Both the position numbers and the translations under genes were made by a program. This document shows, piece by piece, positions 1 through 8,643 of a stretch of DNA of 64,000 bases. The notes beneath the pieces were generated by a model. The model did not search any database. It was not told the origin of the DNA and was given only the letters and a program-made list of their open reading frames with translations. The stretch comes from Streptomyces noursei (GTDB lineage: Bacteria > Actinomycetota > Actinomycetes > Streptomycetales > Streptomycetaceae). Location of the stretch: assembly GCF_016917755.1 (NCBI RefSeq), contig NZ_CP070326.1, positions 5,456,001-5,520,000 of the forward strand. Reading direction: 5' to 3'. How positions within the stretch are numbered: the stretch's first letter is position 1; every line of letters starts with the position of its first letter.

Positions 1-783
1 GTGGACCAGTGCCGCCGCGATGGCGTCGTCCGATGCCGTGGACGCGGTGGCGTCCGGAGCGGCCGGCGGTGCCGTGCGGCCGTATCGGCACAGGCACTCC
101 CAGCAGCCGGTCGCCGTGTCGTCGGACCACAGGATCCAACGGCGCCCGCGGACCTCGCCCACGACGCCGTGCGGAACGCCGCGTTCGAGCAATGCGTCCT
201 GCAGCCGCACGGTGCGCTCGTACGAGAGACCGTCCGCGTCGACGACGACCAGTCCGGCGTTCTCCCGCTGTGGCACCGGCTCCTCCGCCGCGACCGCGTG
301 GAACTCGGTGCGCAGGCCGAACAGGGGTGCTGCGTCCAGGAGTTGGCGCAGCCGGTCGAGCCAGTCGGGGCGACCGTAGAGGTGGAGGGTGGTGGCGAGG
401 AGGCGATCCAGTGCGCGCACCGGTTCGTCCGTCAGCTGCGAGAGGTACGGGATCAGCCACTCCGAGGCCGGCCCTTTGGCCGCGGCCTGTTGCGACATCG
501 GCGCGTCCAGGACGGTCACGCACCGACGCGCCACCAACGCGTCGAGCACACGCGACACCGCTGGGCGCGACCCCGCCGGGAACTCGTCCACCAGTTCACG
601 CCCGGTACGACTGCCGTCCGACCGGCCGAGCAGCGTCGAGACGACCTGGAAGGCGGACGCACCCCGCACGGTGAACGAAGAGGCGCCGACTCCGATCCAT
701 GCACCCTGCTTCGTCCGCAGCGTCGAGACATCGGGCCGGGCGAGAAAGACGCCCGTAGCCGATGCCGGACCCCCAGAGGACAT
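1..783 (-). CDS. TOMM ThiF/ocin-like protein, partial (runs off left edge)
   Basis: Only the first 261 codons are visible; the gene continues beyond base 1. The start is the ATG at 783. The N-terminal ~85 residues (FLARPDVSTLRTKQGAWIG followed by a winged-helix-like stretch ending VARRCVTVLDAP) resemble the precursor-recognition domain found at the N-terminus of ThiF/ocin-like cyclodehydratase partners in thiazole/oxazole RiPP (TOMM) pathways. Near the visible end is a Cys-rich CWECLCRYG segment like the zinc-binding cysteines of these proteins. Such proteins present the precursor peptide to YcaO. It is last of at least five minus-strand genes in one operon, 28 bp behind a SagB-like gene. The family call is inference from motif and context; the missing C-terminus could change it. 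Confidence 0.6.
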   Translation of the reverse strand, partial: MSSGGPASATGVFLARPDVSTLRTKQGAWIGVGASSFTVRGASAFQVVSTLLGRSDGSRTGRELVDEFPAGSRPAVSRVLDALVARRCVTVLDAPMSQQAAAKGPASEWLIPYLSQLTDEPVRALDRLLATTLHLYGRPDWLDRLRQLLDAAPLFGLRTEFHAVAAEEPVPQRENAGLVVVDADGLSYERTVRLQDALLERGVPHGVVGEVRGRRWILWSDDTATGCWECLCRYGRTAPPAAPDATASTASDDAIAAALVH

Positions 784-811
784 CGAATCACTCACTTTCG
801 TGGCGCAGCGA

Positions 812-1510
812 TCAAGACGCCGGGTGGGCATAGGTGGCGGCAAGCAGCGGGTGCCTTGTCACACCGTCGCTCTGGATCAGGTTCCGGACGGCGGCGCCGA
901 TGAAGCCACCGAAGACGGTGCCGGCGAGCCGGTGGGACTGGCAGCGGAGATGGAAGTCGTAGAGAGCCATGGAGGCGCGTACCGCGCACAGGCGGAATCC
1001 GTGCGCTCCCGCCCACGAGTCCGCGGCGTCGAGATTCCCGCAGACGGTGACGATCCCGGCCGCTTCGGCGAACTCACGCTGCACACCGAGCAGTTCGGGA
1101 TCTCCGATGGCCGAGGCCGGGGCGATGAACGACGCCTCCTGCGCGGTGACCCGGTACACCCCGGCCGGCTTGCCCGCGCTGCGCAGCGCGAAGACGAATG
1201 CCTCCAGCGGGCCCATGTCGTCGTCGAGCGCCCAGTCGCCGGCATCGCGTGACAACGCCTCGCGCACCCACCTCAGGATCAGGTCCGTGCGCACGGGTGC
1301 GTCCCCGTACTGCAGGGAGGACCGGCGCGCCTGCAGGGTGTCGTGCAGATCGAGGGGGTGACCGGAACCGGTTGCCCGCTCGTCGATGTCGACGGGCATG
1401 GCCTCCGCGAACGGCATCGGCGACCGGTTTGCCGCGAGGCCGTCGCTCGTGGGGGTCCGCTCGGCGAAGGCGTCGAGCAGCGGCTCCATCATGGAGGAGT
1501 CGGTTCGCAT
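812..1510 (-). CDS. SagB-type nitroreductase-like TOMM dehydrogenase
   Basis: A 232-aa protein with nitroreductase-fold features: RRSSLQYGDAPV (the R-R/S-R/F-x motif that opens SagB proteins), a central AGVYRVTAQE segment and a late GGFIGAAVRNLIQSDGV segment. SagB-type flavoproteins oxidise azolines to azoles with FMN after YcaO cyclodehydration. It sits 3 bp downstream of a larger gene that already contains a SagB-like C-terminal module, so the operon appears to encode two dehydrogenase-like units. ATG at 1510 is used; an ATG-ATG pair 5 codons in is an alternative. I cannot tell from sequence whether this copy is catalytically active or a scaffolding paralogue. Confidence 0.6.
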   Translation of the reverse strand: MRTDSSMMEPLLDAFAERTPTSDGLAANRSPMPFAEAMPVDIDERATGSGHPLDLHDTLQARRSSLQYGDAPVRTDLILRWVREALSRDAGDWALDDDMGPLEAFVFALRSAGKPAGVYRVTAQEASFIAPASAIGDPELLGVQREFAEAAGIVTVCGNLDAADSWAGAHGFRLCAVRASMALYDFHLRCQSHRLAGTVFGGFIGAAVRNLIQSDGVTRHPLLAATYAHPAS

Positions 1511-1513
1511 GGT

Positions 1514-3127
1514 TCAGCCCACCTCCATGACGGCTGTGATGGGTTCTTCGGCAGTGGAGAGGCCCAGGTACGCGCTCAGGGCGTGGTCGTCCCAGTCCGT
1601 GACCAGTGAGTAGGCCAGGTTCAGCCGGTCGGCGACCTTCCGGGCGGCGGACAGGGCGACGCCGCCGTCACAGAAGGAAATCCGAAGTCCGAACGTGCCG
1701 TACTTGGCACCCATCTTCTTGAGGTTGGCGGTGACGACCAGCAGCAGTGGCCGTTCGCCCGGTAGTGCCTTGCCGGTGAGCTGGGCGAGGTCGTGGTCCC
1801 GTTCGCGGTACGCGTACCCGCCCACGGGCAGTACGGACTCGTCGCGACTGACCAGGTAGGCCGTCGCGGAGCCGATGTTGCCGCCGGCCGCGGTCCACCG
1901 CTGCACCCAGCCGTCGGCCCGCTTGCGGATGCCGAAGGCGACCGCGAGCATCAGGGCGACCTCGGGTCGGCCGACGTCGGCGCGATCCGCCGTGGGCGAC
2001 GGCGCTCCTGCCAGCCTCGACACGTCCGCTCCGGGCAGCGTCACCCGCGGGCAACTGGGCCAGTCGCGGAACTGCCACTGCAGGTTCATGTTCTTCGACT
2101 GGAAGTGGGCCAGATGCCCGTTGGTGTCCAGGAACTTGCGTACCGGCAGGGCGATCGACGCTTCGTAGACCGCACTGGGCGGCGGTGCGGACGCCGTGGT
2201 GCCCTTGCTGAAGGAGCAGGTGGGACACCCGGGGCGGGTGGCACTCGGCCGGTAGCGCGTCGACAGCGTGGTCAGGTCGATGACGCCGGCGTCGAGCGGC
2301 AGGTAGGTCCGGATCGCACGCGAGGAGAGCGCGAGGAGGTGGTGGGCGACGATGCCTGCGATGAGGTCGTGCGCCTGCTGCGGCGGGGTGTCCGGCAGAT
2401 CGTCCCCCTCGTCGGCGACGCCGCACTCCAGGCACGGGGTGAACGCGGGGTCCACGTACGGGCCCAGGGTCATCGAGGTGCCGTCGGCACGCACGCGCAA
2501 CAGGGACCGTCGCTCCAGCCAACATCGGTTCCGCAGTTCGGCGAGCTGGGGCCGGGACCGCCGGGTCTCGAAGAAGACGACGAGGGCGTCGTCGGTGAGC
2601 GGCAGTTCGTCGAGGTCTTCGACCACCTCGCACACGCCGTCCACAGAGCGTGCCGTGGCCTGTACCAGGACGCTGTCCCCCGCTAGATGAACGGTGGCGC
2701 GATCGAGCCGCGCCGCGGCGTCGGCCCAGGACGGGTTCACCCCGGTGGAGTTGCCGAGTCGGGACAGGAGGCAGGCGAGCTCGGGCGCCACCGCCGGAGT
2801 GTCGCCGGGCCGGGCGCCCTCCTCCAAGGCACCCGACGCCCAGAGCAGGGCCAAGGACTTGAGGACGACCGCCTCGTCGAGATCGACCGCGGCGGCGATG
2901 CCGGCATGCGTGGTGCTGCCGTCGCAGGCGGCGACCAGTCGGCCGAGGTCCTCGCGCGCGAACTTCCCGGTGAAGACCTGCCGCTTGTCCGCGCCGTCGA
3001 GCATCAGGGCGTCGTCGACCTGGCGGAGCCGAACGCCCCTGCGGAGGGCGGGGCGTTCCGGGACGGCGATCTGCTTGTCCCGGCCGGCGGCCCGTCCAAG
3101 GGTCTCGGCCTTCAGCTCAACACCCAT
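1514..3127 (-). CDS. TOMM leader-binding/ThiF-like protein fused to SagB-like dehydrogenase
   Basis: A 537-aa two-part protein. Residues ~15-100 (VPERPALRRGVRLRQVDD, then FTGKFAREDLGRLVAACDG) match the precursor-leader-binding N-domain of TOMM ThiF-like proteins. The middle holds CLEC and CPTC pairs, consistent with a structural zinc. From about residue 290 to the end the sequence changes to a SagB/nitroreductase type, with ASIALPVRKFLDT, GGNIGSATAYLVSRD and KYGTFGLRISFCDGGVALSA (the cofactor-side YGxRxxxxExG-like region). The start is ATG 3127 because GGAAAGGAG lies just upstream; an in-frame ATG seven codons earlier is poorer. It probably couples substrate recognition with azoline oxidation. 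It lies 41 bp after the small ThiF-like gene. Confidence 0.6.
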   Translation of the reverse strand: MGVELKAETLGRAAGRDKQIAVPERPALRRGVRLRQVDDALMLDGADKRQVFTGKFAREDLGRLVAACDGSTTHAGIAAAVDLDEAVVLKSLALLWASGALEEGARPGDTPAVAPELACLLSRLGNSTGVNPSWADAAARLDRATVHLAGDSVLVQATARSVDGVCEVVEDLDELPLTDDALVVFFETRRSRPQLAELRNRCWLERRSLLRVRADGTSMTLGPYVDPAFTPCLECGVADEGDDLPDTPPQQAHDLIAGIVAHHLLALSSRAIRTYLPLDAGVIDLTTLSTRYRPSATRPGCPTCSFSKGTTASAPPPSAVYEASIALPVRKFLDTNGHLAHFQSKNMNLQWQFRDWPSCPRVTLPGADVSRLAGAPSPTADRADVGRPEVALMLAVAFGIRKRADGWVQRWTAAGGNIGSATAYLVSRDESVLPVGGYAYRERDHDLAQLTGKALPGERPLLLVVTANLKKMGAKYGTFGLRISFCDGGVALSAARKVADRLNLAYSLVTDWDDHALSAYLGLSTAEEPITAVMEVG

Positions 3128-3168
3128 CGATTGCGCTCCTTTCCCCATGACGAAGAGGTCGTGACCAC

Positions 3169-3777
3169 TCAGACAAGACCCGCCAGCGCGTCGACGCCCG
3201 TGCGCCGATCGGCCCATCGGGCGCTGCACCGCGGACAGCGGTCCACGGCCACCGTCGACGCCGTCGACGTCACTCCCGTGACCAGGTCGAACTTCCGTAC
3301 CGTGGCGCCGAGTCCGGCCGGGCCGCCGCGCAGCTCGGCCGTGGCCAGCGCCAGCAGACCGTGTGTGATCGCGAGGTGCATCCGGCCGAAGCCCTCGGGC
3401 AGGTCCCGGGTCGCCTCGGCCACCCGATCGGTCCGCGCGGGATCCTGGTGCTGCTCGGCGCGTCGCAGGTGGCAGGAGTAGCAGGCGGTGGCTCCGGGGA
3501 TCACGGCCGGTCCGCACACGATCCTGGTGGGAAGCAGTTCGACCCCGACCGTCGGGACGCCCCGCTCGAACCCGAACCGGTCGAGCGCGTCCCGCAGTTC
3601 CTCGTCCCGCCCGGAGTACACGGCCACGACCATCGCGGCGCTCGACAGCCGGGCGTCGTCGGGGAGTTCACTGCCGGACACCCGGCTCCAGGCTGCCGGC
3701 CGGTACGCGTCGGCGTACTGCTCCCCGAAGGCGTCCCGCACCAGGTAAAGGCAATCCACCAACTGTTCGGACAACAC
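3169..3777 (-). CDS. Small TOMM ThiF-like partner protein (C-terminal type)
   Basis: A 202-aa protein resembling the C-terminal half of ocin-ThiF-like cyclodehydratase partners: a ThiF-like VAVYSGRDEELRDALDRFG stretch, then VCGPAVIPGATACYSC (Cys 99 and 102) and a terminal DRCPRC pair (Cys 181 and 184), together a likely four-cysteine zinc site. Start GTG 3777 is chosen because GACAGGAGA sits upstream; a longer reading in the same frame would be antisense-like and run into ycaO. It begins 24 bp after the YcaO stop, so the two are probably co-translated partners. It lacks the N-terminal peptide-clamp domain, which two neighbouring genes do carry, suggesting that a normally single protein's roles are split. 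Confidence 0.6.
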   Translation of the reverse strand: MLSEQLVDCLYLVRDAFGEQYADAYRPAAWSRVSGSELPDDARLSSAAMVVAVYSGRDEELRDALDRFGFERGVPTVGVELLPTRIVCGPAVIPGATACYSCHLRRAEQHQDPARTDRVAEATRDLPEGFGRMHLAITHGLLALATAELRGGPAGLGATVRKFDLVTGVTSTASTVAVDRCPRCSARWADRRTGVDALAGLV

Positions 3778-3800
3778 GGGCTGTGTCTCCTGTCCACCGG

Positions 3801-5129
3801 CTACGCGGCCGGCTGCGGTTCCGGATTCAGCGACTCTTCGCCGTGGCTCTGGTGGCCCATCGCCGTCGGTGCGGTGTAGAGCCGGGGCGTGCCGAGGTAG
3901 CGCTCGCTGTGGATGAACGACAGGGGCACGGCCTCGGGCACCAGCACCTTGACGGCGTGCATGCCTACCTGCCGCGCCTCGTCGGTGGTGATGTCGACGA
4001 CGAGCGTTTCGGCACCCCGCGCGGCCAGTTGGGAGACCGCGGTGGCCAGCGGGTCTGCCGCGGCGGACAGGTCGGGGAGCTCTTCGAGACGTCGTACGTC
4101 CCGCTCTCCTTCCAGCAGGTGCCGAAAGACGTGCCGCCGCTCGGCCGAGGCGTTGTACGCCGCCGAGCCGACCACGCTGACGGTCCCGTCCTCGGGGCGT
4201 CGCGCCGGCCGACGACCCATGCTGCCGCGCAGCGCCACACGTATGGAGGCGAGCTCGCGGTAGATCTTGCTCACGGCGCGCTGTGGATCGACGTCGCACG
4301 TCGCGCAGACGATCTGCGCCAGCTGCTCCTCGTGGGGTGAAAGCTGCACGGCATACACCACGGGGATACCGAAGTCGGTCGTCGCGTCGAAGAGCCGGAC
4401 CTCAAGGTGACGTCCGGTCCCGGTCGTGTGGTGGGCGCGCACGGACGGCTCCAGGAGCTCCGGATCGACCGACAGTTGCGGCAACCGCAGGCGGTGCAGC
4501 CACGCGAGCGAGAGCGCATCGCGCTCCACGACCTCGAGCAGCCCGCCGAGTACCGCGCTGCGGATGTCGGAGTGAACGGCCGCTCCCGTGGTGATGCCCC
4601 GGGTGAAGCGTTCCGACGGTGAGTGCGGTGCCATGTGCAGGTAGACCGCGATGGCCGGCACGAGGACGGGGCACCCTCGGGTGAGCGACCAGGCCCGAAC
4701 CCACCTGATCGGGACGGCCGGGTCGTACGGGACCAGACCGCAGTCGTCACGAGCGAACTCGTGCGCGGAACACCGGGGCCACCGGGTGGGCGAAACGAAG
4801 TCCTCGGTGAGTTCGGCCTCGGCGGCGACAGTGATGTCGTCGTCGTGCCAGGAGCAGATCGAGTACCGTTCGAGGGCCTCGGCGATCGAGATCAGCCTGG
4901 CCCGCTCGCCGGCCAGCGCGCTGCCGGCACCGTTGAGGTTCCCCGTGTCACCGTCGTTGCTCCAGCCCTGCATGCTGTGCAGGACCTTCGAGGGATTTCC
5001 GATGCTGGAAACGCGGACGGCGAAGTCCGGATCGCCGTCGGCCACCGGCAGAGCCGTGGTGCGGGATACGAGACCGTACGGAGAGACCAGAGAAGCTATT
5101 TGCTTTAACTCATGCTTACTGACGTCCAC
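3801..5129 (-). CDS. ycaO: YcaO-domain cyclodehydratase
   Basis: A 442-aa YcaO enzyme, expected to use ATP to cyclise Cys, Ser or Thr side chains of a RiPP precursor to azolines. ATP-binding signatures are readable: SIAEALERYS (residues 81-90), TTGAAVH (180-186) and EVVERDA (199-205). The C-terminus NPEPQPAA is proline-rich, as in azoline-forming YcaO proteins where it organises the active site. The start is GTG 5129, five bases after GGGGGAG; a GTG ten codons upstream lacks a ribosome site. It is first in a minus-strand operon with the ThiF-like and SagB-like genes. The family is confident; the product class is not determined. Confidence 0.85.
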   Translation of the reverse strand: MDVSKHELKQIASLVSPYGLVSRTTALPVADGDPDFAVRVSSIGNPSKVLHSMQGWSNDGDTGNLNGAGSALAGERARLISIAEALERYSICSWHDDDITVAAEAELTEDFVSPTRWPRCSAHEFARDDCGLVPYDPAVPIRWVRAWSLTRGCPVLVPAIAVYLHMAPHSPSERFTRGITTGAAVHSDIRSAVLGGLLEVVERDALSLAWLHRLRLPQLSVDPELLEPSVRAHHTTGTGRHLEVRLFDATTDFGIPVVYAVQLSPHEEQLAQIVCATCDVDPQRAVSKIYRELASIRVALRGSMGRRPARRPEDGTVSVVGSAAYNASAERRHVFRHLLEGERDVRRLEELPDLSAAADPLATAVSQLAARGAETLVVDITTDEARQVGMHAVKVLVPEAVPLSFIHSERYLGTPRLYTAPTAMGHQSHGEESLNPEPQPAA

Positions 5130-5640
5130 AGGCTCTCCCCCGTTGAGAATCCCAGACACCGACGGCTGACCGCCGTGGGCTGATCGTTACCGAAGCGGCC
5201 CGGGCTGTCAAGGAGTCCGCTAACGATCGATCATCTCAGTTACATACTGTCATTCTTGCTGGTTAGCACGCTTTTTCTCAGGGCGACGAGCTGGTGTGTC
5301 ATCGCATGGCGGAAGTGCGTGACCTGCGGGTGTGGTGGTGCCATTGCGCTGGTCGTGGAAGGCGATGTGCAGCCCGATATCCGGTCCGCGGATCGGGAAC
5401 CCGCGGCCGAACCGCTACAGGTGAGAGGGCGGTCGAATGGGGCCGCGCGTGGCGGAGTCGTCGAGGATAGGGAAGTGCGAACCTAGCCGATCACGACACT
5501 TTCTGGCACAGTCTGCTGGCACGAACCGAATCTGGCTGGTTCGCATGCCCTTCATGCTGCGTACCGGTGCGCGGAGCCCGCCGCGGCGGATAGGTTCCAG
5601 CCCGAGTGGGCGTGGGGCGGAATGACAGGGGGAGAACTAC
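5130..5640. other. 511-bp divergent intergenic region, YcaO operon / methyltransferase
   Basis: This must hold the promoter of the leftward YcaO operon and possibly that of the rightward methyltransferase. Short near-repeats GATCGTTA (5182 area) and TAACGATCGATCAT (5221 area) lie just upstream of ycaO and could be an operator. I looked for a Cys/Ser/Thr-rich RiPP precursor on both strands and found none convincing: one rightward frame (from 5256) contains a Cys-rich CVIAWRKCVTCGCGG stretch, but it has no clear ribosome site and continues into ordinary sequence. Confidence 0.4.
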
Positions 5641-6273
5641 GTGACCGACGTGACCGTAGAGAACGAGCGGCTCCGCACACTGTGGAAGCAATACGCGCCC
5701 CGCTATGACCGTGACATGGTGCGTCTCGAACGCATGCTGCTCGATGACGGGCGTGCCTGGGTTTGCGGCCAGGTCAAAGGGGAAGTCCTCGAAGTCGCCA
5801 TCGGCAGCGGCCGGAATCTGGAATTCTATCCGGCCGGGATATCGGTGACCGGGCTCGACCTGAGCCCGGAAATGCTGGACCTGGCTCGGAAGCATGCCGC
5901 CGCATTGGGCCGGGAGGTCGAGTTGCGGGAAGGTGAGGCCCACGCGATGCCGTTTCCGGACGGCTCGTTCGACACGGTCGTCTGCACGCTCGGGCTGTGC
6001 AGCGTGCCCGATCACCGGGCGGTGATCGCCGAGATGTACCGGGTGCTCCGTCCCGGGGGACGGTTGCTGTTGCTCGACCATGTGGGCAGCCACCATCGGT
6101 TGATCCTTCTCTGGCAACGCCTGCTGGAGAAGTCCATGCTGCGACAGTGTGGGGACCATCAGACCCGTAGGCCGTTTCCACTGGTCAAGCAGGCCGGATT
6201 CATCATCGAGCACCAGGAGCGGCGCAAGTTGGGGGTCGTCGAGCGGGTCGCCGCACGCAAGCCCGAGGCATAG
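5641..6273 (+). CDS. Class I SAM-dependent methyltransferase
   Basis: A 210-aa UbiE/type-11 methyltransferase. Motif I is VLEVAIGSGRNLEFY (around residues 42-56), followed by GLDLSPEMLDLARK (motif Post I), AMPFPDGSFDTVVCTLGLCSV (motif II region) and EMYRVLRPGGRLLLLDH (motif III). GTG start at 5641, preceded by AGGGGGAG. It is the first rightward gene after the TOMM operon and could tailor its product, but nothing in the sequence proves the link. The substrate is unknown. Confidence 0.8.
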   Translation: MTDVTVENERLRTLWKQYAPRYDRDMVRLERMLLDDGRAWVCGQVKGEVLEVAIGSGRNLEFYPAGISVTGLDLSPEMLDLARKHAAALGREVELREGEAHAMPFPDGSFDTVVCTLGLCSVPDHRAVIAEMYRVLRPGGRLLLLDHVGSHHRLILLWQRLLEKSMLRQCGDHQTRRPFPLVKQAGFIIEHQERRKLGVVERVAARKPEA

Positions 6274-6404
6274 CCGCCGCGCGGCGCTCCGTGTGGTTGA
6301 CGGGCGTCAGGATCTCCCTGCGCCGCATGCCGCATTCCGGTCTTCGCGCTGCTCGACCGCCGACCTGACGGGCCGCCGACGATCCGGTTGGACACCCTGG
6401 CCGG

Positions 6405-6814
6405 GTGGCCGTGCTCGGGGATTTCACCGGCAACTTCGCGCCGTACACCGAGCCTTCCGCAGAACTGCGCAGCAGCGAGGATGTGCTCGCGCGCGATCGG
6501 CTCTACCAGGCAATGAACAAACGCGGCCTGCTGCGGAACGGCATCTCGAACCCGGTGTACACGATGAATGCGTCGATGCTCGGATTCCTCATCCGCGACC
6601 GATGTGACACGGCGGGCGCCGAGTTGGCCAGCGGTCGGAAGGCCGATTCCTCGGCGCACCTCGTCAAACAATCTCCTTTGAGGCCAAGACGAAGCCCTCG
6701 GCCAGCGCCCCGCGGGTGGCTTCGCAGGAGATCAGCGCGATATTCGCGGATTTACTTCCGAGCTTCCACAAGCGGATCCATACCCATGATCTAGCAAAGG
6801 ATGGCGAAACATGA
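6405..6814 (+). pseudogene. Frame-disrupted gene remnant upstream of the P450
   Basis: A coherent coding signal changes frame. From 6405 one frame reads LGDFTGNFAPYTEPSAELRS through RDRLYQAMNKRGLLRNGISN to SSAHLVKQ near 6671; after that the sensible continuation, SFEAKTKPSASAPRV to FHKRIHTHDLAKDGET, is in the next frame and stops at 6814, overlapping the P450 start as ATGA. That coupled ending suggests the two parts were one gene. The downstream frame has its own stop at 6605-6607 and no start codon before the junction, so the intact product is not made unless a sequencing error is involved. I do not recognise the family. Confidence 0.45.
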
Positions 6815-8010
6815 CTTCCGTGGCCGACACCTGGGGAATTCACAAGGCGCAGTTCTGGCTACGTGGCCAGGCGCCGGAAGCCCCGGTGCGCTACGACGCG
6901 CAGGCCGGGATCTGGTGCGTCTACGGCTATCGGGAGGTCCAGCATGTCCTGGCCAACCCCGCGACGTTCTCCTCGAACACCCAGCGCGTCGTACCCCAGG
7001 ACATGTTGGACGGCATGGACGAGTTCAGCGAGGGCAACCTCATTCAGATGGATGCGTTGGAGCACAAGAAGCTCCGCGGGCTGATCAGCCATGCCTTCAC
7101 CCCGAAGGTGGTGGCCGATATGGAGCCACGCATCGCCGAGCTGACCCACGAGCTACTCGACGCTGTGGCCGACGGTGACCGGATGGAATTGGTCAACGAC
7201 CTGGCGTATCCGCTTCCGGTCATCGTCATCGCCGAACTGCTCGGAGTGCCGGCCTCGGACCGGGACAAGTTCCGGGAATGGGGGACCGCGCTGATGGAGA
7301 GCACCCAGGAGTTCTCCTTCGTCGAGCGGAGCGAAACACAGCGGAAGCGGCTTCAGGACGCGATGCAGCAGGTTGCGAAACTCGGCGACTACCTGCGCGA
7401 ACACGTGGAGGACCGCAGGAGGAATCCCCGCGAGGACCTGATCTCCAAGCTGGTCCAGGCCGAGGTGGACGGTGAACGCCTCAGCGACAACGAGGTGGTG
7501 AACTTCTCCAACGTGCTGCTGATCGCCGGGCACATCACCACCACGATGCTGCTGGGCAACTCGATCCTGTGCCTGGACACCCATCCGGAGTGGCTCGCCA
7601 GGGTTCGCGCGGACCGGAGCCTGATCCCCGCGGCGATCGAGGAAGCACTGCGGTATTACAGCCCGTTCGCGGGGACGGCGCGGGCCACCACGACCGAGGT
7701 CGAACTCGGCGGCGAGCGCATCCCCGCCGATTCCTTGGTGGTGACTTTTCTCGGCGTGGCGAACCGGGATCCGAAGCAGTTCACCGATCCGGACACCTTC
7801 GACCCGACGCGGGACCCGAACCCGCATCTGGCGTTCGGCCGTGGGGCACACTTCTGCATCGGCGCGCCACTGGCAAGGCTGGAAGGCAGGGTGGCGCTGA
7901 ACATCCTGCTGGACCGCTTCCCCAACCTGCGGAGCGATCCGGACCGGCCGCCGCGGTTCCTTCCCAGCCTGAGCATGACCGGGGTCCGGGAACTGCCGCT
8001 GCTGTTCTGA
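6811..8010 (+). CDS. Cytochrome P450
   Basis: A 399-aa soluble bacterial P450. The haem-ligand loop FGRGAHFCIG (342-351, Cys349) and the ExxR motif EALR (278-281) are intact. The I-helix reads AGHITTT (239-245), so the usual acid of AGxET/D is Ile; some macrolide-tailoring P450s (CYP113-like) show similar substitutions, so this need not be inactivating. It overlaps the broken upstream frame by ATGA. Likely a tailoring hydroxylase or epoxidase for a secondary metabolite; its redox partners are not encoded nearby. Confidence 0.9.
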   Translation: MTSVADTWGIHKAQFWLRGQAPEAPVRYDAQAGIWCVYGYREVQHVLANPATFSSNTQRVVPQDMLDGMDEFSEGNLIQMDALEHKKLRGLISHAFTPKVVADMEPRIAELTHELLDAVADGDRMELVNDLAYPLPVIVIAELLGVPASDRDKFREWGTALMESTQEFSFVERSETQRKRLQDAMQQVAKLGDYLREHVEDRRRNPREDLISKLVQAEVDGERLSDNEVVNFSNVLLIAGHITTTMLLGNSILCLDTHPEWLARVRADRSLIPAAIEEALRYYSPFAGTARATTTEVELGGERIPADSLVVTFLGVANRDPKQFTDPDTFDPTRDPNPHLAFGRGAHFCIGAPLARLEGRVALNILLDRFPNLRSDPDRPPRFLPSLSMTGVRELPLLF

Positions 8011-8029
8011 GCAGGACGCCCCACAGGAG

Positions 8030-8065
8030 AAACCCCGACTCGGACCCTGTCCGGGCTGGGGTTTT
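8030..8065. terminator. Bidirectional rho-independent terminator
   Basis: AAACCCC-gact-CGGAC then GTCCG-ggct-GGGGTTTT forms a strong stem with T-rich ends on both strands. It lies between the convergent P450 and YbaK-like genes. Confidence 0.75.
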
Positions 8066-8079
8066 GGGGTCGGCGGGCT

Positions 8080-8643
8080 TCAGGTGGCCAGTTGGGGGAG
8101 GACCTCGGCGCCGGGGAGTTGGGTCAGGAAGCGGCCGGGAAGGATGATCTTGCCGCGGCGGCGGCCGCTGCCGATGAGGACGTGGGGGGTGGTGGCGACC
8201 GCCTCGTCGATCAGGACGGGCCAGTCCGCCGGCAGGCCGAGCGGGGAGATGCCGCCGTATTCCATGCCGGTTTCCGCGACGGCGGTCTCCATGGGGGCGA
8301 AGCTGGCCTTGCGGGCGCCGAGGTGCTTGCGGACGGTCCTGTTGACGTCGACCCGGGTGGTCGCCAGCGCGACGCAGGCGGCGAAGGTGACGTTCTCGCC
8401 GCGCTTGGCGCTGACGATCACGCAGTTCGCGGAGAGCTCCGGCGGGACGTCGTAGCTCTCGCAGAAGACGGAGGTGTCGGCCTTCTCCGGGTCGGTGTCG
8501 ACGACCAGCACCGACTCCACCGGCTCGGCTCCGGCCCAGGTGCGCAGCGCCGCGGCGGTGGGGTCCGCCACCAGTTCCGGATGGTCGACGGCTCGCCAGG
8601 CTGCTTCGAATCGGCCGAACGGCGTGGTCAGAGAGTTGATCAT
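8080..8643 (-). CDS. YbaK/EbsC-family aminoacyl-tRNA deacylase-like protein
   Basis: A 187-aa YbaK/ProX-fold protein. Readable landmarks are NCVIVSAKRGENVTFAACVA (the strand with the catalytic-type Lys), VRKHLGARKASFAP and GGISPLGLP, the Gly-rich GxxP motif of trans-editing enzymes that hydrolyse mischarged tRNA. ATG 8643 is chosen from family length; no strong ribosome site precedes it, and the same frame is open back to 8889, where a different unrelated N-terminus begins. Confidence 0.75.
   Translation of the reverse strand: MINSLTTPFGRFEAAWRAVDHPELVADPTAAALRTWAGAEPVESVLVVDTDPEKADTSVFCESYDVPPELSANCVIVSAKRGENVTFAACVALATTRVDVNRTVRKHLGARKASFAPMETAVAETGMEYGGISPLGLPADWPVLIDEAVATTPHVLIGSGRRRGKIILPGRFLTQLPGAEVLPQLAT

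Noticed and set aside
5256..5486. Cys-rich small frame as TOMM precursor
   Set aside because: CVIAWRKCVTCGCGG is suggestive, but the frame has no ribosome site, no leader-like acidic helix and ends in ordinary charged sequence.
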